DNA from: Lachnospiraceae bacterium
GTDB taxonomy: Bacteria > Bacillota_A > Clostridia > Lachnospirales > Lachnospiraceae
Reading direction: 5' to 3'
NCBI GenBank assembly: GCA_017561985.1
Contig: JAFZAZ010000034.1
Coordinates: forward strand, 22,091-86,090
Length of the DNA: 64,000 nt
Shown here: positions 34,206 to 42,237 of the stretch, in pieces
Layout: every line of letters begins with the position of its first letter
How positions within the stretch are numbered: position 1 is the first letter of the stretch
Translations under genes and position numbers: made by a program
Notes under the pieces: generated by a model
The model's input: only the letters and a program-made list of their open reading frames with translations
Databases searched by the model: none
Told to the model about the DNA's origin: nothing

Positions 34206-34955
34206 TTACTGTTTCTTCATTGTGCGCTGACGCACGATCTCGTACGACAAAATGCCTGCCGCGACGGACGCATTGAGCGAGTCCACATCGCCCTTCATCG
34301 GGATCGACGCCGTAAAATCGCACGCCTCCTTCACGAGCCGGCTCACACCGCTGCCCTCGTTTCCGATGACCAGGCCGATCGGGCCCGTCATGTCCACGCG
34401 GTACATCACGTCGCCGTCCATGTCCGCGCACACGAACCAGATGCCCTTCTGCTTCAGATCCTCCATCGTGCGGACGATGTTTGTCACCTTCGCAACAGGC
34501 GTGTAATTGATTGCACCGGCACTCGTCTTCGCAACGACCGCGGTGAGTCCCACTGCGCGGCGCTTCGGGATGATGATGCCGTGTGCGCCCGCCTGGTTTG
34601 CGGTACGGATGATCGCGCCGAGATTGTGCGGGTCCTCAATGCCGTCGAGGATCAATAGAAACGGTGCCTCTCCCCTGGCTTCCGCAGCAGCGAGGATGTC
34701 CTCCACCTCCGCGTACTCGTAAGCAGCCGCCTGAGCGATGACGCCCTGGTGCTTGCCGGTGCCGCTCATCTGGTCGAGGCGCTCCCTGTCGACGAAGTTG
34801 ATGATCGTGTCACCCTTCTTCGCCTCGCGAAGGATCGACTGGATCGGTCCGTCCTGACAGCCTTTCAAAACATAGATCTTGTCGATCGTCTTGCCCGCGC
34901 GGAATGCCTCCAGCACCGCGTTGCGTCCTTCGATCGTAAACTCTTCGTATCGCAT
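34206..34955 (-). CDS. rlmB: 23S rRNA 2'-O-methyltransferase RlmB-like (TrmH family)
   Basis: About 249 residues; AGGAGGA lies 5 bases before the ATG at 34955. The open frame reaches 35009 but overlaps the preceding gene. RNAVLEAFRAG (N-terminal SpoU substrate-binding domain), ILDGIEDPHNLGAIIRTA (motif 1, about 100-117), and PIGLVIGNEGSGVSRLVKE with IPMKGDVDSLNASVAAGI (motifs 2 and 3) are the marks of the RlmB/TrmH group. It normally methylates G2251 of 23S rRNA. It follows mrnC by 31 bases, the standard cysS-mrnC-rlmB order of Firmicutes. Confidence 0.94.
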   Translation of the reverse strand: MRYEEFTIEGRNAVLEAFRAGKTIDKIYVLKGCQDGPIQSILREAKKGDTIINFVDRERLDQMSGTGKHQGVIAQAAAYEYAEVEDILAAAEARGEAPFLLILDGIEDPHNLGAIIRTANQAGAHGIIIPKRRAVGLTAVVAKTSAGAINYTPVAKVTNIVRTMEDLKQKGIWFVCADMDGDVMYRVDMTGPIGLVIGNEGSGVSRLVKEACDFTASIPMKGDVDSLNASVAAGILSYEIVRQRTMKKQ

Positions 34956-34986
34956 CCGTTCCTCCTGTGCCGTGTATGCGGCAGAA

Positions 34987-35442
34987 TCATTGTGCGCTCT
35001 CTTCGTCAAATGTGCGTATCGCCTCCGTGAGAAGCGTAAGCATCCTCTCCTCCTGCCCTGTCAGATACCAATACCCGCACAGAGCCTCGAAGCCCGTTGC
35101 CGCATGATAATCTGCGAGCGACGCATGCTTTGCGACCGAGTGGGATTTGGCGTTGCGTCCGCGGCGAACAACCGACTGCTCGGTCTCCGTCAGCTGCTCC
35201 GCAAGGATCGTGAGAAGTCTCCGCTGCGACGCAGCGTTTACGTACTTGCACGTGTGCTTGTGAAGCGTGTTTACCGTGTGCTCCGCCCGTCCGACCACGA
35301 TGGTGCGGATGATCATCTCAAACGCGCAGTCGCCCACATACGCAAGTGTGAGCGGCGAAAGCATTGATGCATCACAATCGGCGATCCCTGCTTTCGCAAG
35401 AATCGCCGATGCTGCTTTTAATTCTGTTCGATCAACTCCCAT
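34987..35442 (-). CDS. mrnC: mini-ribonuclease III MrnC
   Basis: 151 residues, the usual length. LTLAYVGDCAFEMIIRTIVV carries the catalytic GD region; no double-stranded RNA-binding domain follows, as expected for MrnC. It matures 23S rRNA in Firmicutes. Its ATG lies 25 bases inside the 3' end of cysS, with GAGAGGG upstream, so the two genes are coupled. Confidence 0.93.
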   Translation of the reverse strand: MGVDRTELKAASAILAKAGIADCDASMLSPLTLAYVGDCAFEMIIRTIVVGRAEHTVNTLHKHTCKYVNAASQRRLLTILAEQLTETEQSVVRRGRNAKSHSVAKHASLADYHAATGFEALCGYWYLTGQEERMLTLLTEAIRTFDEESAQ

Positions 35443-36845
35443 ACGACGCCCTCTCTGGTGTCCTTGATTGCAACGCCGCGTGCAAGAAGCTCGGCGCGGA
35501 TTGCATCCGCCGTCGCAAAATCCTTTGCCTTCTTGGCATCGGCACGCTTCGCGATCATCTCCTCAACCCATGCGGCAAGGTCGCTGTCCGTACCCCCGGC
35601 CTTCTTCTCCGGAAGCGGAGTCGTCAGCGAGAGCCCGAGCACTTCGTCGAAGCTGTCCGCAAGCGCACGCTTCGTCGCGTCGTTCGTGTCAGCCTTGAGC
35701 ATGTCGTAAAGCACCGTGATCGCGGATGCCGTATTGACATCGCTGCACAGAGCTTCCTCGAACTGCGCGCGGTATTTTGCGAACACATCCTGATCAACCG
35801 CACCGTCGGAAGACAGAGATGACACTCTTCTGCGCAATTTTTCGTACGCGATCTTCACCTGGTCCATGACGTCATAGGAAAACTCAAGCGGTTTGCGGTA
35901 GTGCGACTGCAGGCAGAACATACGGTACACAAGCGGGTCGTAGCCGTTCTCCTCGAGAACCGAAACCGTGAGGATGCCGCCCTTGGACTTGCTCATCTTG
36001 CCGTTCTTATCGTTTAAGTGGTTCACATGGAACCAGTAGTTGCACCATTTGTGGCCGAGGTACGACTCGGACTGTGCGATCTCATTCGTGTGGTGCGGGA
36101 AAATGTTGTCCACGCCGCCGCAGTGAATGTCCATGAAATCGCCGAGATGCTTCATGCTGATGCACGAGCACTCGATGTGCCAGCCTGGATAACCGACGCC
36201 CCACGGGCTGTCCCACTTGAGCGCCTGATCCTCGAATTTGGACTTTGTGAACCAGAGCACGAAGTCGTTCTTGTTTTTCTTGTTCGGGTCGATGTCCACG
36301 TCGTCGCGAACGCCCTCGAGAAGCGAGTCCTCGCTGTGGTTCGTGAGCACGTAGTACTCCTTGAGCTTCGACGTGTCGAAATACACGTTCTCTCCCGCGC
36401 GGTACGCATAGCCCTTCTCGAGCAGCACCTCGATCATATGAATGAACTCGGGGATGCAGTTCGTCGCCGGCTCCACCACGTCGGGGAACTTGATGTTCAG
36501 CTTGCGGCAGTCCTCGAAAAATGCGTCCGTGTAGAATTTGGCGATCTCCATGACCGTCTTGTGCTCGCGCTGAGCACCCTTGACCATCTTGTCCTCGCCG
36601 TTGTCACCGTCGTCGGAAAGATGTCCGACGTCCGTGATGTTCATGACGCGCTTTACGTCATAGCCGATGTAGCGGAGTGTCTTCTCGAGAACATCCTCCA
36701 TCATGTAGCTGCGCAGATTGCCGATATGCGCAAAATGATACACGGTCGGGCCGCAGGTATACATCGCAACCTTGCCCGGCTCGTTGGGCACAAAACGCTC
36801 CACGCGGCGCGTCAGTGTATTGTACATTGAAAACTTGTCTTCCAT
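35418..36845 (-). CDS. cysS: cysteinyl-tRNA synthetase CysS
   Basis: About 475 residues; ATG 36845 has GGAG 6 bases upstream. The class I signatures are the HIGH-type HIGN (VYHFAHIGNLRSYMMEDV, about 33-50) and the KMSKSKGG loop (near 283-290). The zinc site includes the first MYTCGPTVYHFA Cys and a later CISMKHLGDF Cys. The C-terminal anticodon-binding region is present. It follows the pyridoxal kinase gene directly (25 bases) and overlaps mrnC. Confidence 0.97.
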   Translation of the reverse strand: MEDKFSMYNTLTRRVERFVPNEPGKVAMYTCGPTVYHFAHIGNLRSYMMEDVLEKTLRYIGYDVKRVMNITDVGHLSDDGDNGEDKMVKGAQREHKTVMEIAKFYTDAFFEDCRKLNIKFPDVVEPATNCIPEFIHMIEVLLEKGYAYRAGENVYFDTSKLKEYYVLTNHSEDSLLEGVRDDVDIDPNKKNKNDFVLWFTKSKFEDQALKWDSPWGVGYPGWHIECSCISMKHLGDFMDIHCGGVDNIFPHHTNEIAQSESYLGHKWCNYWFHVNHLNDKNGKMSKSKGGILTVSVLEENGYDPLVYRMFCLQSHYRKPLEFSYDVMDQVKIAYEKLRRRVSSLSSDGAVDQDVFAKYRAQFEEALCSDVNTASAITVLYDMLKADTNDATKRALADSFDEVLGLSLTTPLPEKKAGGTDSDLAAWVEEMIAKRADAKKAKDFATADAIRAELLARGVAIKDTREGVVWELIEQN

Positions 36846-36869
36846 TGCATTCTCCGTTTCTAAGGTCAT

Positions 36870-37697
36870 TTATCGACCGAGCATCGAGATGTACTCCGGC
36901 AGCGCAAGTTCAAACTTGACGCCGTACCAGTGGGATGCATCCCCCGCGGTGCGCTCGATGCACAGCAGTGTGTAATCCGCTGCGATCCGCGCCGCCTCCT
37001 GCTCGTTGATCCCCTGAAGGAGCGCTCCGACGAACGCGGACGCATAGACATCGCCCGTTCCGTGGCATCCGCCCGGGATCTTCTTATGTTCGTAGTAGGT
37101 TGAGACGCCGTTTTTGTTGACTACGACGCCCGTCTTGCCCTCGCGGTACGAAACGCCCGTGAGCACAATGGTCTTGGCTCCGCGCTCGCAAAGCTTCGCA
37201 AGAAGCTCGTCGATGTATGCGCGGTCATAAGTCTCGCGGTACTCCATACCGGTCATCATGCAGGCCTCCGTGATGTTCGGAAGCGTGATGTCCGCCTCAA
37301 AGCAGAGTTCCGCCATCGCCTTCGCGTAAGCGTCATCGAAACCGACGTATAATTTGCCGTTGTCCGCCATCGCCGGATCGACAATGCGAAGTCCCTTGCA
37401 GTGCGTTGCGAAGATATTTCTGACGTATTCGATCTGCTTGATGCTTCCGAGGTAACCGGTGTAAACGGCGTCAAACGTGATCTTGTCCTTCTTCCACTGA
37501 GCGCTGATCGCGGGCATGTCGTCCGAAAGGTCGCGGAACGTGAATCCCGAAAAACCGGCCGTATGGTTCGAGAGAACCGCGGACGGCAAAATACAGGTCT
37601 CGGCACCCGACGCCGAAAGAATCGGCAGCGCTACGGTGAGGGAGCACTGTCCCACACACGAAATGTCCTGGATCGTCAAAACTCTCTTGTACGTCAT
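36870..37697 (-). CDS. pdxY: pyridoxal/pyridoxamine kinase (PdxY-like)
   Basis: 275 residues, the usual length. RVLTIQDISCVGQCSLTVALP near the start, YTGYLGS, the LPNITEACMM(T) motif and GGCHGTGDVYASAFVGALL (the anion-hole GTGD, near 230) identify a ribokinase-like pyridoxal kinase. It phosphorylates B6 vitamers with ATP. It starts with AAGGAGG upstream, behind a TTGACG-17-TATTCT promoter, and reads into cysS. Confidence 0.9.
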   Translation of the reverse strand: MTYKRVLTIQDISCVGQCSLTVALPILSASGAETCILPSAVLSNHTAGFSGFTFRDLSDDMPAISAQWKKDKITFDAVYTGYLGSIKQIEYVRNIFATHCKGLRIVDPAMADNGKLYVGFDDAYAKAMAELCFEADITLPNITEACMMTGMEYRETYDRAYIDELLAKLCERGAKTIVLTGVSYREGKTGVVVNKNGVSTYYEHKKIPGGCHGTGDVYASAFVGALLQGINEQEAARIAADYTLLCIERTAGDASHWYGVKFELALPEYISMLGR

Positions 37698-37756
37698 AAC
37701 GCCTCCTTCCGCCCTTCATTCGGGCGAATTACCGCTTTGGTATACTTATTTTGCAC

Positions 37757-37785
37757 AGAATACCGCATTTCACCTACTTCGTCAA
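37757..37785 (-). promoter_or_regulatory. promoter for pdxY-cysS
   Basis: TTGACG (37785-37780), 17-base spacer, TATTCT (37762-37757), 60 bases before the pdxY ATG. Confidence 0.7.
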
Positions 37786-37804
37786 TATGTAATTCGTAAA
37801 ATGC

Positions 37805-40069
37805 CTACAATCTGCGCTTTCCGTCGCGGTTCGTGTCACGGCCGCGGTCGCGGTTTCCGTCACGATTGCGGTCGCGGTTTCCGTCTCTGCGCGCCGCTGC
37901 CGCCTTCGCCCTCTCGGAAGCTTCCTCCGAAAGCATCGAAAGCTGGATCCGGCCGCGCTTCTCGTCCACGCTCAGGACGCGGACGTCCACGATGTCGCCG
38001 ATCTTCACCACGTCGAGCGGATGCTTCACATACTGCTCCGACATCTCGCTGATATGCACCAGGCCGTCCTGATGAACGCCGATGTCGACAAATGCACCGA
38101 AGTCGATGACATTGCGCACAGTTCCCTTCAGCATCATACCTGGCTTTAAGTCCTTAAGCTCAAGAACATCACTTCGCAAAATGGGCTTCGGCATATCTTC
38201 ACGCGGGTCGCGGGACGGTTTCTCGAGCTCTCCGATGATATCGGTGAGCGTGATCTCGCCGACTCCGAGCTCCGCTGCCAGCGCAGCCGTATTCTTCACT
38301 TTGGAGCGCATTCCCTTCGCGCCGCCGGCGGTGATGTCCGCCGCGGAATAACCGAGCTTCTCGAGAAGCTTGTACGCTGCCTCGTAGCTCTCCGGGTGCA
38401 CGCCCGTGTTGTCCAGAACCTCCTTGCCGTCTCGGATGCGCAGGAAGCCCGCGCACTGCTCGTACGCCTTGGGTCCGAGCTTGGCAACCTTCAGAAGCTC
38501 CTTGCGGCTTCGGAAGCTGCCGTTCTCCTCGCGGTAGGAAACGATATTTTTCGCAAGTGTCTTGTTGATTCCGGAGACGTACTCAAGCAGCGAGACGCTC
38601 GCGGTGTTCAAATCTACGCCGACGCGGTTAACGCAGTCCTCGACAACGCCGCCGAGGCTCTCCGCCAGTTTCTTCTGGTTCATGTCATGCTGGTACTGAC
38701 CGACGCCGATGGCCTGAGGCTCGATCTTTACAAGCTCCGCAAGCGGGTCCTGCAGACGTCTTGCGATCGACGCCGCGCTTCTCGCTCCGACGTCGAGTTT
38801 CGGAAATTCCTCCGTTGCAAGTTTGCTCGCCGAATACACGCTTGCGCCGGCCTCGCTCACGATCGCGTACGAAACCTTCTGCGGGATCTCCGCGAGAAGC
38901 TCCACGATCACGCGCTCCGACTCGCGGGAAGCGGTTCCGTTTCCGAGCGAGATAAGGTCAACCTTGAAATGGCTGATGATCTTCTTGAGCATCGCCTTCG
39001 ACTCGGCGATCTTGTTCTGCGGCTCCGTCGGATAGATGACATACGTGTACAGCACCTTGCCCGTCGCGTCCACGACCGCGAGTTTGCAGCCCGTGCGGAA
39101 CGCGGGATCCCAGCCGAGCACAACCTTGCCCGTGATCGGCGGCTGCATCAGGAGCTGCGTCAGGTTTTTGTCGAATACCTTGATGGCGCCGTCCTCGGCA
39201 TTTTCCGTAAGCTCATTGCGGATCTCGCGCTCGATGGACGGTGCGATCAGACGGCGGTACGCATCCGCGATTGCGAGCTGCAGATACGGCGTCGTGTTCG
39301 GATTGTCGCGAACGATCACCTGCTTCTCAAGGTAGCGAAGGATGTCCTCCTCGGGCGCCTCGATGCGTACCGAGAGCACCTTCTCGTTCTCACCGCGGTT
39401 GACCGCCAGCACGCGGTAGCCGCTCATCTTCTCAACAGGCGAGGAAAATGCCTTGTACATGTCGTACACGCTCGGCTCCTCGCTCTTTGTCTTCGCCTCG
39501 GAAAATAAAACTCCCTTTTTGAACGTGATGCCGCGGATGTAATTGCGGAAATCCGCAGAGTCGCTCACCGACTCCGCGACGATGTCCATCGCCCCCTGCA
39601 GCGCCTGCTCGACGCTCGTCACGCCCTTCTCCTCGGAAAGGTAGGCTTGCGCCTCAACCTCCATCGGCTTGTCCGTGTACTGCATCGTGAGGATTGCTGC
39701 CAGTCCGTCGAGTCCCTTCTCCTTCGCATCGGTCGCGCGCGTGCGGCGCTTCGGACGGTACGGGCGGTACAGATCCTCCACCGCCACCATCGTCGTCGCA
39801 TCCTCGATCGCCTTGCGGAGCTCATCCGTGAGCTTTCCCTGCTCCTCGATCGTTGCGATGACCTGCTGCTTCTTATCCTCAAGATTGCGAAGGTACACAA
39901 GTCTCTCGTGGAGCTCTCGCAGCTGCTCATCGTTGAGCTGCCCCGTAGCCTCCTTGCGGTACCGCGCGATGAACGGGATCGTGTTGCCCTCGTCGATCAG
40001 CGCAACCGCCGCCTCCACCTGCGTCACCTTGACATTCAGTTCCTTCGCTATCGTCTGTGTAATCGTCAT
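37805..40069 (-). CDS. tex: Tex-family RNA-binding transcription accessory protein
   Basis: 754 residues. The N-terminal helical domain with TIPFIARYRKEATGQL (about 28-43), a YqgF/RNase H-like domain (GWDPAFRTGCKLAVVD near 321-336), helix-hairpin-helix segments (VGVDLNTASVSLLEYVSGIN near 498-517) and a C-terminal S1 domain (near 645-715) are the full Tex layout. The tail (RRDGNRDRNRDGNRDRG) is a low-complexity basic/acidic repeat not usual for Tex. The DNA of this tail (37826-37895) shows matching short repeats. Tex binds nucleic acids and is linked to transcription and toxin-gene expression. AAAGGAT before ATG. Confidence 0.95.
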   Translation of the reverse strand: MTITQTIAKELNVKVTQVEAAVALIDEGNTIPFIARYRKEATGQLNDEQLRELHERLVYLRNLEDKKQQVIATIEEQGKLTDELRKAIEDATTMVAVEDLYRPYRPKRRTRATDAKEKGLDGLAAILTMQYTDKPMEVEAQAYLSEEKGVTSVEQALQGAMDIVAESVSDSADFRNYIRGITFKKGVLFSEAKTKSEEPSVYDMYKAFSSPVEKMSGYRVLAVNRGENEKVLSVRIEAPEEDILRYLEKQVIVRDNPNTTPYLQLAIADAYRRLIAPSIEREIRNELTENAEDGAIKVFDKNLTQLLMQPPITGKVVLGWDPAFRTGCKLAVVDATGKVLYTYVIYPTEPQNKIAESKAMLKKIISHFKVDLISLGNGTASRESERVIVELLAEIPQKVSYAIVSEAGASVYSASKLATEEFPKLDVGARSAASIARRLQDPLAELVKIEPQAIGVGQYQHDMNQKKLAESLGGVVEDCVNRVGVDLNTASVSLLEYVSGINKTLAKNIVSYREENGSFRSRKELLKVAKLGPKAYEQCAGFLRIRDGKEVLDNTGVHPESYEAAYKLLEKLGYSAADITAGGAKGMRSKVKNTAALAAELGVGEITLTDIIGELEKPSRDPREDMPKPILRSDVLELKDLKPGMMLKGTVRNVIDFGAFVDIGVHQDGLVHISEMSEQYVKHPLDVVKIGDIVDVRVLSVDEKRGRIQLSMLSEEASERAKAAAARRDGNRDRNRDGNRDRGRDTNRDGKRRL

Positions 40070-40144
40070 ACGTTCTTATCCTTTGATCACCTTTGTTATT
40101 TGTCCCGGTGTTTTTGTTTCGGTGTTGTTCCGATTCCGCCGCGT

Positions 40145-40687
40145 TTACTCCCGGAAGCCCGTACATCCCGCACAACCCGCGCAGCCTCCGCCGACCGGGT
40201 ATTCCACATACGGAACCATCGGTTCGATCAGGCACACCGCCTGCGCCGCGATACCCTCGCCGGCACCGGTAAATCCGAGCCCCTCCTCGGTCGTCGCCTT
40301 CACGCTCACCTGCGAGATCTCCAGGTTCAGATCCTCCGCGATGTTGCCGCGCATCTCGTTGATGTAATCGCGAAGCTTCGGCCGCTGCGCGATCACCGTA
40401 GCGTCGATGTTCGAGATCACACAGCACTGCTCCGCCACAAGATCGCCGACCTTGCGAAGCAGCACGCGGGAGTCCGCGCCGGCATATGCAGGATCCGTGT
40501 CCGGAAAATGCAGTCCGATGTCACCGAGAGCAAGCGCCCCCAGAAGCGCATCCATGATCGCATGAATCAAAACATCCGCATCCGAATGTCCCAAAAGTCC
40601 CTTTTCATACGGCACCGTAACGCCGCCAAGCACAAGCGGACGGCCTTCCGTCAGCCGGTGCACATCATATCCGGTTCCGATTCGCAT
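40145..40687 (-). CDS. ispF: 2-C-methyl-D-erythritol 2,4-cyclodiphosphate synthase IspF with a Cys-rich tail
   Basis: 180 residues. [12 protein letters not shown] (Asp8, His10 metal ligands), [21 protein letters not shown] (the His42-type ligand) and the GHSDAD loop confirm IspF, which makes the cyclic intermediate of the MEP isoprenoid pathway. The normal protein ends near residue 158; here a 20-residue extension has [15 protein letters not shown], with three Cys in C-x2-C-x2-C spacing. It is followed 75 bases later by tex. Confidence 0.94.
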   Translation of the reverse strand: MRIGTGYDVHRLTEGRPLVLGGVTVPYEKGLLGHSDADVLIHAIMDALLGALALGDIGLHFPDTDPAYAGADSRVLLRKVGDLVAEQCCVISNIDATVIAQRPKLRDYINEMRGNIAEDLNLEISQVSVKATTEEGLGFTGAGEGIAAQAVCLIEPMVPYVEYPVGGGCAGCAGCTGFRE

Positions 40688-40773
40688 ACGCGCTCCCCGC
40701 TTTCCGTTGCCGCCGTGAAGCGGCCCCTGTACAATCTGTTTCCGCAGGCGATTTTCCGCCGAAAAAACACTTA

Positions 40774-40779
40774 CGATGA
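40774..40779 (-). promoter_or_regulatory. possible -10 for ispF
   Basis: On the minus strand an extended -10 TGGTATCAT, about 90 bases before the ATG; no clear -35. Confidence 0.35.
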
Positions 40780-40824
40780 TACCACGAAACCCTCATAAAT
40801 GCAAACATTTCCGCCTCGTCAAGG

Positions 40825-40853
40825 TTGATTTTCCGCGCGGAAAATGCTATGGT
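40825..40853 (+). promoter_or_regulatory. promoter for barnase-barstar with an embedded palindrome
   Basis: TTGATT (40825-40830), spacer of 17, extended -10 TGCTATGGT (TATGGT at 40848-40853). The spacer and -35 carry a perfect 18-base palindrome at 40828-40845 whose arms contain the octamer ATTTTCCG. A palindrome in this position is a typical operator place; no regulator is identified. Confidence 0.55.
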
Positions 40854-40933
40854 TACTATGTTGACCGAAAGCCCCGGCCCGGCCGGGAGAAAGGACACGT
40901 CCGTTCGCACATACGAGCGGATCCGACAAGCTC

Positions 40934-41650
40934 ATGAATCCGGAAATGTTACTCAAACAATATAAAAAACATCCTGTCATCGGCACGATCCTCATCCTGC
41001 TCCTCGCAGGCGTCCTGATCTACGGACTGATCGCCGCTGGCAGGAACAGCGGAGATGACAACGGTGCGACGCTTACGGTCGTTCCCGTTGCGACAGAGAC
41101 GCCGACGCCGGAACCGTCAGACTCACCCGCGACACCGACAGCGGAACCTACCGACTCACCCGCGACACCGACGTCCACCGCGAAGCCTACCGCAACGCCG
41201 AAGCCTACCAAAGCTCCCACACCGACGGTAACTCCGAAGCCCACGAAGGCTCCCACACCGACGGTGACGCCGAAACCCACGAAGGCTCCCACACCGACGC
41301 CGAAGGCTTCGATCGACGAAAACGGCTCCTACTACAGCAAGGACGAAGTCGCACTGTACATCCACACATACGGGCATTTGCCGAACAACTTCATCACCAA
41401 GAAGCAGGCCGAGGACCTCGGCTGGTCCGGCGGCTCTGTTGAAAAATACGCGAAGGGCAAGGCAATCGGCGGCGATTACTTCGGCAACTACGAAGGCAAG
41501 CTTCCGACCAAGAACGGACGCAAATACTACGAGTGCGACATTGACACGAAGGGCGCGAAGAACCGCGGCGCGAAGCGGATCATCTTCTCGAACGACGGTC
41601 TGATCTACTACACCGATGACCACTACGTGACGTTCACGCGGCTGTATTGA
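40934..41650 (+). CDS. membrane-anchored barnase-type ribonuclease
   Basis: 238 residues. An N-terminal signal-anchor (about 14-35) is followed by a Thr/Pro-rich stalk (about 55-124, with three near-identical 10-12 residue repeats) and a C-terminal barnase domain (about 130-238). The active-site residues align with barnase by eye: Lys156 (Lys27), Glu200 (Glu73), Arg215 (Arg87) and His230 (His102). DDHYVTFTRLY closes the domain as in barnase. It should cut RNA; the enzyme domain lies outside the cell by topology. The Shine-Dalgarno is weak (GGAT far from ATG), unlike the next gene. Barstar follows, which supports the call. Confidence 0.9.
   Translation: MNPEMLLKQYKKHPVIGTILILLLAGVLIYGLIAAGRNSGDDNGATLTVVPVATETPTPEPSDSPATPTAEPTDSPATPTSTAKPTATPKPTKAPTPTVTPKPTKAPTPTVTPKPTKAPTPTPKASIDENGSYYSKDEVALYIHTYGHLPNNFITKKQAEDLGWSGGSVEKYAKGKAIGGDYFGNYEGKLPTKNGRKYYECDIDTKGAKNRGAKRIIFSNDGLIYYTDDHYVTFTRLY
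41201..41302 (+). repeat. 36-bp tandem repeat coding the barnase stalk
   Basis: Three units at 41201-41236, 41237-41272 and 41273-41302 (the last shortened by 6 bases). Each codes KPTKAPTPTVTP or close. The units differ mostly at third positions, so the repeat is not fresh. Two looser copies coding DSPATPT lie upstream near 41119 and 41152. Confidence 0.85.
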
Positions 41651-41685
41651 CGAGTTTACCAAGAATCACTCAGGAGAGACTAACG

Positions 41686-41958
41686 ATGAAAACCATCGCC
41701 CTGGACGGGCTTTACATGACAACGAAGGAAGCGACGCACGCATATCTCGCATGGCGTCTCAACGCGCCGAAGTACTACGGCTGCAACCTTGACGCGCTCC
41801 ACGACATCCTGACCGAGCCGTGTGAGCCGACACATATTCTGTTCTATCGGAAGGACATGATGCTTCGGTCGCTCGACTCCTACGGTGACTCACTCCTCGC
41901 GGTGTTCCGCGACGCTGCGGCGTACAACCGCAATCTCACGTTCACCGAGTGCGACTAA
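41686..41958 (+). CDS. barstar-family ribonuclease inhibitor
   Basis: 90 residues, the length of barstar. YYGCNLDALHDILT (about 30-43) matches the inhibitor helix of barstar (Asp36 and Asp40 equal to Asp35 and Asp39, which plug the barnase active site), and AVFRDAAAYNRNLTF resembles the end of barstar. The ATG at 41686 has AGGAGAG about 7 bases upstream, stronger than the barnase site; the gene starts 35 bases after the toxin. It protects the producer's cytosol. A terminator follows at 42017. Confidence 0.9.
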   Translation: MKTIALDGLYMTTKEATHAYLAWRLNAPKYYGCNLDALHDILTEPCEPTHILFYRKDMMLRSLDSYGDSLLAVFRDAAAYNRNLTFTECD

Positions 41959-42016
41959 AAAAGCCGCGAACGGGGTGTCCGCGGCGGCTATCTCAACAAT
42001 CCGAACATCAAAGACG

Positions 42017-42051
42017 AAAAAACCTCTCCTGCGATCACAGGAGAGGTTTTT
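42017..42051. terminator. bidirectional terminator after barstar and tRNA-Met
   Basis: AAAAAACCTCTCCTG (42017-42031) pairs with CAGGAGAGGTTTTT (42038-42051). It lies 59 bases after the barstar stop and 6 bases past the tRNA-Met 3' end on the other strand. Confidence 0.9.
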
Positions 42052-42056
42052 ATGAT

Positions 42057-42129
42057 AGCGAAGGGGGGATTCGAACCCTCGACACTACGGGTATGAACCG
42101 TATGCTCTAGCCAACTGAGCTACTTCGCC
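42057..42129 (-). tRNA. tRNA-Met (anticodon CAT)
   Basis: A 73-base cloverleaf on the minus strand: acceptor GGCGAAG/CTTCGCT (G1-T72 wobble), D-stem GCTC/GAGC, anticodon stem TACGG/CCGTA with loop TTCATAC, T-arm GAGGG-TTCGAAT-CCCCC. The T-stem has an A-C mismatch at the 50-64 position. CCA is not encoded. Elongator-type by its acceptor stem; a lysidine-modified tRNA-Ile cannot be excluded. Confidence 0.88.
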
Positions 42130-42167
42130 GTAAAGAAGTACCGTCTGTTTCCAAGCGGTACTTTGCC

Positions 42168-42195
42168 ATTATACCATGAACTCTTCGTTTGTCAA
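42168..42195 (-). promoter_or_regulatory. promoter for tRNA-Met
   Basis: TTGACA (42195-42190), 16-base spacer, TATAAT (42173-42168) with an extended TGG. Both hexamers fit consensus; 39 bases before the tRNA. Confidence 0.85.
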
Positions 42196-42237
42196 GTACT
42201 TCAAAAAAATATTTCAACGAAAGCAAAATCACTTCTC

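Noticed and set aside
36600..36900. A T-box or other leader before cysS
   Set aside because: cysS follows pdxY by 25 bases; no room for a leader and no T-box specifier or antiterminator was seen.
41970..41990. A GC-rich hairpin close after the barstar stop as a second terminator
   Set aside because: GCCGCGAACGGGGTGTCCGCGGC pairs in part but no T-run follows; the hairpin at 42017-42051 is far better.
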